DNA from: Paralichthys olivaceus
Lineage: Eukaryota; Chordata; Actinopteri; Pleuronectiformes; Paralichthyidae
Length of the DNA stretch: 64,000 nucleotides
Assembly: GCF_024713975.1 (NCBI RefSeq)
Contig: NC_091116.1
Location: 7,718,986 to 7,782,985, forward strand
Direction of reading: 5' to 3'
Part shown: piece by piece, positions 1 through 11,639 of the stretch
Layout of the letters: every line of letters begins with the position of its first letter
Position numbering within the stretch: position 1 is the stretch's first letter
The notes under the pieces: generated by a model
The model's input: the letters and a program-made list of their open reading frames with translations, nothing else
Database searches by the model: none
What the model was told of the DNA's origin: nothing
Made by a program: the position numbers and the translations under genes

Positions 1-3000
1 CGAATGTTTTTCTTGTTGGGTGACTTTGTTACCCAATCCCAGGAAGGCAGGGCATGATGTCACAGCGGAGCGAAGGTGGGAACAAGATAGGGCTGCCTAC
101 ATTTCATGAACTCCACTGTCATCAACATGCATATTTGCAAATACCGGTAAATGGGATGTAGAGGAAATGTATCAGTGGGAAATGAAGCATGTGTAAAAAA
201 GAAACTATAAATGAGTGACTAACTAATGAAAAAATAAGTTTATTCAGTTATTTTGTCTTATATTACTTTGTAGGTAGTTGTGAGGTGATTTAGGTGCTGG
301 TGTCCACTGTGTAACAACACCCTCCCTATTAAACTTTCAGTGTTTTCTCGTCTGTCACCGTGCTCCAAACCTGCTCCGCTCATCACACATCCTGATCGGT
401 CACGGAGGCTGTGGTGAAACGTAGGCGATTGTGAAATGTTGTGCTAGTTACAAATTAAACCACATCTCACTCATAATTAGCTGCTGCTTACCCTAGTACA
501 AAGTTTACGACTCGTTCCGTCCAATTATTCATGTGATGGTTAATATTTGAGCCAGATAGATAACCCGAAACATAGAATTAGACTCGGGCTCTTTGAACTG
601 GGAACAATTTAGCACTGCATGGTCACCTGTTAGTGATTATGAAACTGGTATTTTCCAGATAAAGGCCCGGTGCTCAATCTCAGTCCAGTGCTGCACCAAA
701 GAGGAAACTATCGCCATAGGGAACAATCTGCTAGTGAATGAGGTTTAAACAGCAGTTTGCGTCTGAGCCATTTGTCGATCAGCAACAACTGTCCGCAGCG
801 TCTTGTCCTCACAGGGTTGTTTGTCAGGTTGGAGTTCTGTGTGCACTCTGAGCCTCTGCCTTTAATCCTAATGATTCTATGCATAATATTTTATTTTTAA
901 ATCAAAAAAATTATATAGATGTGTATATGTTTCCAAATTCATCAGGACATATTGCACTCAAAACAAATTAGGACCCATTTTACTTCCAAATCTGATTATA
1001 TTCGATCACATGTTTGCTCAGTTATGTTTCAAAGAGATTACGGAAAAAAAGGTGGCATTACATTGTTGAGGTTTTTATTGGAATATTGCCATAGAACACT
1101 ACCTACCATTAAGAAAATCTAATGTTCTTCCATTATATTCTTCTATTGTATGTGTCAGTATTATTGATGAATACCAGAGCAGATAGCTTATATCGCTAAT
1201 AATGATTAAACACTAATTGAAGCACAGTCATAGTTGTGGACATTGACCACTTTGCTGTAAAGACTGGGAGCATTGACACTTATAAAGGGTGTGTGTTGAC
1301 TGAAGGGCAAAGAAGTCAGTGATGGCCTGCAGGAAGAACTGTTGCACCAAAACAAAGTTTATACAGTTTCCATAGCAGTTTTATTTTATTTGCCGGTGTA
1401 GACACACAATTGTGTGTATGTGTTTTTTACCAAACTTGGTGCGAATATTACTTAGTCTCACAATTTACTGAGCTGATTGGTAGAAAAATACGGTACAAAA
1501 TATAACATTTCTATGATAAATCGGCCAATAATAGAGAATATTTCATCGATCAGAAGATTATTCCCTATTCCCCAATGAAGTCAGAAAATGATGTCAGACA
1601 TGGATCAAACTTGTTTGATCTGTTTAGGTAAACTGTAAATAAAAAAGTGCTCTGGGGTCAAAATGTTTTCTGTTCTTACTGTCTAAAAGAAAAGAAAAAA
1701 GATCGGTCCCATTGGTTTTCCTTCAGTGCAGGACCATGGGTGGGTTATGAAGTCTTAACCTTGACTTCATGACATTGTAATGAATGTGTCCACTCTGTTA
1801 CAGAGAGGACACATAACTTGGGCAGATCCCAGTGTCCGCAGCAGAGGTCCAGTCCCGTGGCAGAGCAGCGCACCCTCATATTAACACCTGCTGAAAGGTA
1901 GAGCGACGTCAGAAAGGCTGGGAGTCTACCTGAGAACATGATGTCCTTGAAGCACAGGTGAATGTCACCCAGCGCACCCTGTCACAACCACTCTGACCTG
2001 CAGTCATAAAAAACACACAACCATTAACAGACTCTGGTGCATAAGGAAAGTTCATCCTGAAAAACACACGGTTTATTTCCATTCATGAAATTTTAATAAT
2101 GACATTTTCGCATCATCGGCTTCTATTGTGACGACAACAAACTGGTTGTTAGGGATCACCAGTCAGCTGTACACAGTGTCAACAAAGTCTGTGTTTAGAA
2201 GAGGACAATCTGCCCCTGACCTGTCCTTCATCTGTCCTCCTGGGGAAAATGGCAGCATGTGGTTTGATTAGTTGTCAGGTATGTGCAGTTAAAGAGAGAT
2301 AATAATATTATTATTATTTCCATCTGCTCTGAAACTGGTCGGCCCAATCACAACCAATTATCCGTAAAATGGGGGGAAGGTTTATAAGTGACTGACAGAG
2401 GAGCGCCCAATGAGTGTCTCTAACAACTAACATGGCTGCAGTTGATGTTAAAAAAAAGCATTTGCCTCGTCATTTTTTCATTGCTCTGATTGGTTGTAAA
2501 ACATTGATAACATCCCCTGGATCCATTTGCATATGTGAACCAATGTGGTGATGCCAGGGTAGTCGTGTTACATATTTGCAGTACAGCTACTGTGGCCTTA
2601 TCCACAATTGTAGCCCCACAGGCTAACGAACAGCAGCGATAAACTTTAATGAAATTTAAAATATTATTGCAATGTAACACAAAAATATTGTAATGAAAAG
2701 CAAATTTACCCATTACACCCCCTACCCCCACCCCCCCATTATTCTGATCCACACCAACTTGTACAAGTCAAATATATTTATCATCAAAATCCATGAATTA
2801 TCCAGAGCCGTACCTACATTTAATAGATTATATCTTGGCTTATGTCCCGTTTTACATTTGGTTGTTTTTCTGGATTCTTGCTGACAGACAAACAAATGTA
2901 CAGTGGTGAATACATAACCTCCTTGGTCGAGGTCAAAAGGTTTCACTTGAAGTACACTTCCTTATACCTGTCTCTGCTCCGGGCTGTTGTTCTCCCGCTG

Positions 3001-5773
3001 AAACCTCAGAGGGTTTATTATTACATTTGTTCTTTTGTTCAATAAAACTAAAAGATTATTAATCAATAAGCATTAGAGCTGCTTGTGCATTAAACAAATC
3101 AGATGAGCAGACCAAAACCACAGCTGTCTTTATTCATCTCTCAATAATGTCATTCCCTGTCTGCTGCTCTTCCTACAGATATAAACAGCAATTCACAAGT
3201 ATATGGTTTAATTTTCCAAATCAATAAACATATGCTACTCAAACTGAAAGAGATGGAACTTTTGTTGGGGACAATTTTCTGGAGCAGATGAATCCACATT
3301 TGCTGCTGTTGAGTGTATTTAAAGTGGTGGTGTGTGTGTGGAAGTGAGTTAAAACAAACTACAATGTGTGTTCATGGAACTGAAGGAAATGAAGGAGTGT
3401 CACCTAGTGCAACAAAACAAGTCAGGCATGATCAATACACACAGTGTGTCCAGTGAGGGATTTACTGAAAATCACCAGACATATCCTGCACAGTCTTTGA
3501 ATGAAGTGTTCAGCAACCATATCCAGATGTAATGTTCGAGTGTCTGAAAACTTTTGGTCATGAGATGTAAACCCAGTCGGAGTGGGATACTGTCAGCCAT
3601 TATAATGAGTGACAGCTGATCACATCTTGAGGTATGAAATATGTAATGTCACTAAAGTAAGTAGGGCATCATGTGGCTAGCTGTTAAAAATTGTGTGAGA
3701 TGTGTGATGCAAACATTTTCTGTGTGTCTGCAGATGTGTGTGGACTTTGCTCAGGTTGCACTCATTAACTGATCTCTGCCTGCATGCAGAGGAGTCACCT
3801 TGTCTCTGCACCTCTTCCTGTCTTCCTACCACTTCTTCCTGGGATCTGCTTCTTGCTCTGTCCCTGCTGCACCTGCACGGCCGTCACGTGGGGCTGAGGC
3901 CACAGTGACCTCTAGAGGTTGTACACAGTAAGAAGGGGACAATGGTGCTTCTTTTGCTGTACAATGCAGCTTTCCTCTGCAAGGACGTCCCACCAGAGGA
4001 GCTCTGGAAGCTCTTCCCCCCTCCCCCTTGTAGATCACCTGAGTGGAGAACCAGGAAGTAGGAAATGCGGCAGATGTAGTGTCCTTCAATTGCTCACCTT
4101 CAACTTTAGACTGTCTCAGCCACGTGCATCTTTTATTCTTTGCAGAGTGCAAGACATCCTCTGATGGGCAGGATGCAATGGGAATCAGTTCACCGGCTAA
4201 ATGCAATCATGCTCATCTGAAAGCTCATGCACATTGACAACTCATAGTAAAATATAATGCGGCGTAGAGGTCTGCAGGGACACATAGACTCATCAAACTG
4301 ACATCATATATCACACACACACACTCACACTCGCACTCTTCTTCTACCAGCATGATGAAATGTGTTATCAGTAGCAACAAAACATTTCCCTGTACAACAC
4401 TGAACACACACAGACACACAAACACGGGGGGGGGGGTCAGATTGCAGTCATTACTCCACAGCCAGCCTGTGTCCTCCAGATGTCACTGTTGATGGAAAAG
4501 TACCGTCACAGCCAGCGGAGCCTCACATCCTTCTCTGGGAGAAGGGATTATACGATTAGGCCGTCCTCACTTTCTATTTCTCTCCTCTGTCCCCTTCTTG
4601 CGCTGGGCTGCTCTCCTCCAACTGAAAAAAAAATCTGCTGACTGTTACATTCTTTCAGCTCCTGCTGTGCACGCACAGAATGAGCTCATTGCACTTCACC
4701 ATCCCACATTCACACAGACACACACATTAACACAGGTGACCCTGTGTCCTTGCGGTGAAAACACTGTAATTTACCTTCACGCCATCACTATGTCAAAAAC
4801 ATCTTACATGTCAGTGTGTAGCCCCAATAACAGGGATCCTACACTTCCCATAATGCAACTGATCAGTGTCCTTGAACTGAACTTGTCCATAAGTGGTAAA
4901 AGCACCAGTATCTCACACATCACATATCTAATTCGAAACAAATTTCTTCTTCTAAATGAGTATCACGCCAAGTTGTGATAAACCTGATGACATCACTATG
5001 ACATCATTGGGGTTATTATAAAGCTGTTACTATAGAAATGTTTTCACAAGCCGAGAGGGGCCCTGCCTTAATTTGTTAAGCTTGTGAAGTTTCCCTTAAA
5101 CCCCACTCTGCACTATTTTCTCTTCAGGCCAACTTCAGTGATGACAGAGCCACTTCCAATTAGTGGATGAGGAACACAAGATACTTTTAAAGGCTCTGCA
5201 GGCAGGTAAGTTTCATATTTTTTGTCCTGTGGTGGTTTAACCAGGTTTTTTTTACCAGCAGGCAGAGGAGGAGCTACGAGGATCCTGTTGATCAATAGTA
5301 CTTTTATGTAAATATTTTATTCTTGTTTCATCGAACGTGTTCTTACTTTCTCTTTATCTGCCGGTACAGGAAATAGTATCTCAATGTACTTTTCACTCCA
5401 GGGTTTCACATTGAACAGCACCATAAACGTATGGAAAGCAATGTTTTGCTGATGCACAAGTTCTTTGTAGTTCTGAAAAAGTGTAAAAGTAAAAGCCCAA
5501 AATTCCAAGCACTGAAAAAACCTGGGGATTATGGGAACAGGCAGTGTTCATACTGCTTAGAGAGGTTTGAAAATGCTCATAGTCCACATTCAGGGGCACC
5601 AACGTTTCATTTGGTCTGGCTGCAGTTCTGTTATAGTGTTTAGTGTAATGGTTTAATTACTCACCATGCATGGAGCAGTGGATGATGCATTCAGGTGTGA
5701 TTCACTGTGGAGAGTGTTGCACTGTTAACATGATCTCCTCTCTAACTTGATGGATGAGGTTATGCTGGTGCAT

Positions 5774-5804
<31 letters not shown>

Positions 5805-6700
5805 CTCTGTGTGTGTGCGTCAGAGCATGCCACAGAGAACCTCAGTGAGCAAACAGACACACAGTCATACACAGATACACACACATTCAGAGAGAGAGGG
5901 AGAGAGCGAGAGAGATCACCACTGGAACTGTACTGCTCTAGTTTCCTCTTCAAGGAGAAAGCATGTGAAGATGAGCACTGCTGCATCTCTGATGAATGTG
6001 GATCTTCCTGTTTGCATATAAAATCATGCGTGTGTGTGTGTGTATGTGTGTGTGTGTGTATGTGTGTGTTTGTCTGTACTCGTTTTGTTAACTCTTTAGG
6101 AACAGTAGACCAAAGTCTGGTCCTAATTTCTGAGGTTCTGGTTAAGGTTAGGGGTGAGGTGTTAATTGTGGGTAGGGGGTTAGGCATGAATATCGGCCAT
6201 GGTTAAGGTTACGCTGTTTACAATGATAGCCAATAGAAAGTCCTATTAACGATAACTGACCAGCAAATCTATGTGTGTGAGAGTGTGCAGAGAGAAACTC
6301 TCACAGGCTGTTCACACCTATGTGCACATTAGTGAAGTGTGAGCAGATGCCTGCAGTGGCAACACGCCTGCCACCTAGTGAGTGTTAGACTGCACTGCAT
6401 GTGACCTGAGAGGGACAAAGTGCTGAATTGCTGAACTGAATCTCAGATCTGCTCAGGTGGCCTCCTTCCTGCTTACCTACACACTTTTATATTCTATTAA
6501 TAGAGAAATGCCAAAGCAGAGCAAAAATCTTTGCCAGGGTGCAGTGCATGAATGAATCACAAAGAAACAGAAGAGATTGTTTCTGTCATCTTTTACGTTC
6601 TCCAGAACATTCACATTGACTTTTTTCCTTAAAAATGTTCAGGAGCCAGAGTGCATGTTCTGACTCCGGACAGTAGGTGGCAGCACGCGCCTTCTGCGCT
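1..6700. other. Gene-free stretch upstream of ddrgk1
   Basis: I find no open frame with recognisable homology and no convincing exon chain on either strand. The stretch holds AT-rich unique sequence, a CT/GT microsatellite block near 5770-6070, and at about 6100-6235 a short piece rich in 'ggttagg/ggttaag' that resembles dispersed fish repeats. A fragment near 2906-2940 contains 'cataacctccttgg', shared with the repeat at 17.59-17.74 kb. Reading frames here are short and lack protein-like composition. Confidence 0.6.
5769..6070. repeat. CT and GT microsatellites
   Basis: A (CT)n run at about 5775-5808 is followed by a GA-rich run at 5892-5915 and a (GT)n run at 6028-6070. Overlapping open frames here only reflect the dinucleotide repeats. 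Confidence 0.85.
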
Positions 6701-6814
6701 GGTTGTGTGACGCTCCCATCAATAGAAGCAGCTGAACACTGAGGAGCAGCTGAGTGAAACAAACGTGGAGGAGTCTGAACACTCGCTGAGAGTTTGTGGT
6801 AGGAACAGATAAAG

Positions 6815-9800
6815 ATGGACGTGGCTCTTTACCTAATAGCTGCTGCCATCCTTGTCGTGCTCATCGCGTTCGTGCTCAAGGTGCGCAGGAAAACACAGGA
6901 AGGTGAGCTAATGCTAAGTGTTAGCATCGTGTTTACCAAGCTGCTGCTCTGACATTAGGTTTTCTGAGACCTGCACGTTCACCTGTGTCATTTACTGTCC
7001 CGTGTATTTTTAATGTTCTGGTAAATATTGAAGCAGTGGAATGAAACAGAGGGGATCGAACCTGTGAAGTTTTATAGACTTCAGGCTACGTCAGCTCAGT
7101 GCTGTCAAACTACGGAAGCTGCAGGAGGTCAATACGATCTGAAATCCTCCTTTATTTACTACAACTAAGTTTGTTCAGTTCTAAACATCTCACTAAACAG
7201 AGAAGGTGCTTTGAATAACAATAATAATAATAAACACTGGATGGAATTAGTAAAATATACTTAATAATACATAAGCTCCCACTTAAAGTCAGTTATTTTA
7301 TTTCTCATTTTGTATTGTAGGAAGTTCACAATACATTTGTTTGTATAGTGTTAATAATCTGTCTTAGAATATCATATATTTAAGGATAGGGCAGAATATA
7401 TTTGCAATAAAAATACAATTAATAATAAAACAGGAAAAATATCTAATTTCAATATCAAAGAACTCTGTTTTTTATTCCTTTGACTAGTTTAATAGTTTAC
7501 ATGCTGTTCAATTTCTTTGAACAAAATGAAAATAAATGATTTGGGGATGAGTATAGGATTGTTTTAAAATACATTTTGCAGGATCCCACCAAATGTTATA
7601 TTGTGTCAAGAGGTACAAGCTGGGAATGTGATGATATTCTTAGTTTTAACCATTTGTACGTGAAATGTTTCTTCATTACTTTCAAACTAAATCAAATTTA
7701 TTGGAGACAGAAAAGCAGAAAGTACCTGAATCTCTGTTAGTGTTACTTTTTTAGTCTGTTTGTTTAATACCTTTAAAACTGTCATACTATTTTAAAACAT
7801 TGTTTTATTTCTGTGTCAACATCAGCTCACTGAAAGCCTCAAGCATTCTGCAGCTACATTTGCACAGAAAACAAACCTATTCAGGACATCCTCAGCATTC
7901 GCATTCTATTTGTAACGTCTGAAGGTTTTTAACCTTTAACCATAAGAACAAACTGATCGTGTGCTTATTTCCCTATTCAATTTAAAATCTTTGCTGCCTT
8001 AATATAAGTCATGGTTAATGCATGAAAATTACACTATATGTTGTGTGATCAGCTGATGAGGAGCAGCAGCGGGATGTTGTTCGGGCAGTGGGGCGCCCTC
8101 AGCTCGTGGCGGAGGAGCGAGGAGCGGGTATGCCTCGCAGGAGGAGGAACCTCGCCACGGTGATGGCCAACAGACGACCACAGAGAGAAGCTGTGGAACA
8201 AGGTAAACGCAGATAACCTGTCATGTCAATGTTAATTCCAAACACTGAGATTAGGTCATCACATGTCGAGTTCAATGTTTTATACTGAGCTTCCACTCAG
8301 CTTGTGTCTTATCTGCTCATACTAGACTGTTGTCATTGTACATTCAGAAATATGTACAGTAAGGAATAACCTGCTCGTTTAGTTAACTTGAGATCATCAG
8401 GTTTTTATTGGCAAGAATCTCCATGTGCATTAAAAGATTCCTCTTCCCTCTCAGGCCAATGCATTTCTCCACTATATAAGTAGTCTTTGAAACAACAGAC
8501 CCTACCAGTTTTTAGGTAATTATTTAGTAGTAAGTTATATTTCTGACTTCAGACAAGAGACATGCCTCAGATTTATGCTTTTTGTGCCACAAGATGATTA
8601 TAAATGCCTCCAGCCAAACTATACAAGATGTAACAGAAAAATGTTCATATGTCAGCATCCCATTGCAGGTTTCCTACATGAATCCACTTGTGGAAAATTA
8701 AAAAAGATTTGAAATGGAAATAGTCACAAAATGCAAGGCATGTGATCTATATGATGTGTGCTGTGGATTTCAGAGGAGGAAGATGTGGAGGAAGAGGAGC
8801 CGGAACAGGAGCAGCAGACCTTCCAGCTGTCAGCAAAGGTTGGAGCCAAGAAGCAGAAGAAGCTGGAGGAGAAACAGGCCAAGAAAGCCCAGAGAGAGGT
8901 GAGAGAGATGCTGAGCTGCTCACACTGGAAACGTGACAAAATGATGGACACTTGTATTGAATTGAGTTTTTACTTCCAGGCGGAGATGGAGGAGAGGGAG
9001 GAGAGGAAGAGAATGCAGGAGCTCAGGGAGCAGGAGCGACGGCATGAAGACGAGAAGGAACGACAGCTAGAACAGAAACAGGTGACACACTCGGACCTCT
9101 CCACGACTCTTTTCTCTTTCTGTGTTTACCATGAAGAGACGCTGACTTTAAAACTGTCTGCAGGAGGAAGAGGAGCAAAGAGCCAAAGAGGAGCAGGAGC
9201 GGCGGGAAGAGGAGGAGTACTTAAAACTCAAAGCTTCCTTCATTGTAGAGGACCAGGGAGAGGAGGAGCAGCTCACTGAAGACCAGGTCCGACCAATTTC
9301 AACATCAGTTATTGTACTGAACAAATAACATTTGTTTAAAATATGACATAATAAATGTTTGTGTTCTGTTCTTAGTCACGCAACCTGCTGCAAGAATTCA
9401 TTGAGTACATCGAGGTGAGACTTGCTGGCTCTACACTCTCCAGCCTTTACTGACATATGTTGATATTAGAAATAACAAGTCCCTCTGTCCTGCAGAGCTC
9501 CAAGGTCGTCCTCCTGGAGGACTTGGCTTCTCATTTCGGGATGAGGACTCAGGATGCGATCAGCAGACTGCAGGACCTGTTGGCGGAAGGCTCCCTCACA
9601 GGTGAGTGTGAGCAGGGCTGATCTGGATGTAGCTGCACAGAGTTAAGACAGAAACATGAGCTCTTATGGTTTGAATCAAGAGTTAATAAGAGAGGAATGT
9701 TGCCTTGTGTCAGAGAGAATCCCGTCCTTCCTGAATGTGAGCCGAGCATCTCGCTCATGACTCTTGGCGTTACTCCAGATCCATTTTAGCCAAAGCAGCT

Positions 9801-10765
9801 CTTATCTCTGAAGCTTACTGTGAACGGATATAAAAGCCTTTTTCATCTGAAGCCTGTGAAGCAGGAAATCGAAAAAAAAGGGAAAACTTTTCTGCAGCTC
9901 AAATTTATACAACGCAGGAAATGCAAACAAATGAAAGACGACAGTCAAACTAATAAACATTTTACTTTTTTTATTCAAGAGCGTGGTCTTGCAGTTTGAG
10001 ACCAGGACCTATTGATTTCACATTCAGACATTGTAATGCTTTCACTCAAAATCCTGTGCTCACATCAAATAGCTTCAGCGCAGGGTTTTGAGTTTGGAGA
10101 GTAGTGTATCTCTGAAGCCAACCTACTTAATGTCTTTCTTATCTGATGCCTGTGAAGCAGGAATGCTTGTTTTTCTGCAGCTCAAATTTAAGCTTCACTA
10201 CTTTCCTGACTCTGATCAACAGTCAGTGAAGCGGTAAACTAACTGTTGGCACGCTGATCATAAATGAGCTGCAGAGGTGTTTTTAAGGTGCTTTACAATT
10301 CAGTAAAACTAGTGAGGGGTCAGTGGAGCAGCAAAGAAATAATCAGCAGAAGGTGATAATTGATAGAAAACTGTTGGATGTGATGTCTTTTGGTGTAAGA
10401 CTGTCGGTTGGTGAAAAGAGAAGATGTCGATGAAGACATCTAAATAAATGAATAAATGACAGTTAAAATAGGATAAGATAATCCATTATTAGACCCACAG
10501 TGGGAATAATAAGTTGTAAGTATATACAGTATATATTTATATTCAATACACACATATATGTATAAATGTATGTCATAATATGCTGGTTTACGTTTTTTCT
10601 GCAGGAGTGATTGACGACAGAGGGAAGTTTATCTCCATTACTCCAGAGGAGCTGGACTCTGTGGCTCATTTCATCCGACAGAGAGGCAGAGTGTCCATCA
10701 CAGAACTGGCTCAGGCCAGTAACTCTCTCATTAACCTGACACCTGAGAGCCGCAGCGCCGCCTGA
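6815..10765 (+). CDS. ddrgk1: DDRGK domain-containing protein 1 (UFMylation adaptor)
   Basis: Eight coding exons: 6815-6902, 8053-8202, 8774-8898, 8980-9081, 9164-9286, 9376-9414, 9496-9601, 10605-10765; together 894 nt, 297 aa plus stop, close to the roughly 314 aa of mammalian DDRGK1. The protein starts with an N-terminal hydrophobic anchor (residues about 3-22, followed by KVRRK), then an acidic linker, a long Glu/Arg/Lys/Gln-rich coiled coil (about 95-195), and a C-terminal winged-helix/PCI-like domain. The name-giving DDRGK motif is intact at about residues 248-252 in '[12 protein letters not shown]'. Family knowledge: an ER-membrane protein that recruits the UFL1 ligase for UFM1 conjugation, acting in ER-phagy and ER homeostasis. 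The ATG at 6815 is chosen because it opens directly into the anchor. All splice sites are GT-AG and all phases agree. It is convergent with cars2. Confidence 0.96.
9960..10100 (-). repeat. Dispersed repeat, copy 1 (ddrgk1 intron 7)
   Basis: The reverse complement contains 'gcacaggattttgagtgaaag', a 'gaaatcaat' block and an 'agaccacgctc' end. The same blocks recur in order at 14150-14275. The pair looks like two copies of a short dispersed element. Confidence 0.5.
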
Positions 10766-10974
10766 TGGCTGCAGGACCACACGTCACAATAATCTGGACT
10801 CAGATCAGTGTGAGGGTTTCGCTTAACACTTGGTGGACAGCGCGTGCTGCTCTGTTGTTCTGCTTCTGGCTATAGCGTCTGGCACCTAATATTTATTATC
10901 TGCTGTGCTTCAAGTACAGACGAGCCCACAGCTCAGATGTCAGGCTGCACATAAACCAGGACTTATGTTTGATA

Positions 10975-10980
10975 AATAAA
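10975..10980 (+). terminator. Probable ddrgk1 poly(A) signal
   Basis: AATAAA lies 210 bp after the ddrgk1 stop codon and is the first canonical signal downstream. The 3' end itself is inferred. Confidence 0.6.
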
Positions 10981-11568
10981 CACATATTGACGCACTATGC
11001 ACAGTGTGTGACATTAACTAACTCATGAACAGGAAAAACAATTAAAAAAATCCTGTTTGAAAGCAAGTATTTGCTTTGTCGCATCTTGTCTTGAGTTGTG
11101 TCTTATTTGTCATGTGACTTATATGGTGATGTCATCTAACAACAAAGACAAAGCACATGTCTGACACCTACATGCTGACCCCTGAAATCTATTAGCACTT
11201 CCTACAGGATCCTGTGTTCAGAGTGCGCTGCTCCATCACTGCTTTTCACACGCGTCAAAACATTTGCACCGTTAATTAAAAGTGACCTTTTACTTTTATT
11301 TGCATTGATTGAATTGAATATTACAAGAAAGACAGTTTAAAATCAGGATTATCTTTATATCTTCACTTATCTTTTTGTTCACTTCCTGTTTGGTCTCTGG
11401 TCACTTGCTCTCTGAAGTTAATTCATACACACTTATATAACTGTGTTTAGAGGAGACAACAGTCTCATCCTCATGTCCATGTAGAAGAGTTTTCTTAGAT
11501 CAGCCTTTACCTTGTGTAATCACGTCAGCTTTCATCATATAAACCAAACTGTGGTATTTGCAGTTAAA

Positions 11569-11574
11569 TTTATT
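11569..11574 (-). terminator. Probable cars2 poly(A) signal
   Basis: TTTATT on the plus strand reads AATAAA on the minus strand, about 65 bp beyond the cars2 stop codon. Confidence 0.5.
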
Positions 11575-11639
11575 ACACCTTCTAATGATGAAACAATTAA
11601 TTTAAAGTCCTCCAAGTTGGTCTGAGCCAGAGGCCGACT

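Noticed and set aside
3826-4206. 126-codon minus-strand frame near 4 kb
   Set aside because: No recognisable domain, no flanking splice pattern, and overlapping open frames on the other strand; treated as chance.
5702-6206. Frames of 150-160 codons over the CT/GT block on both strands
   Set aside because: They are driven by dinucleotide repeats (runs of His-Thr and Cys-Val) with no homology.
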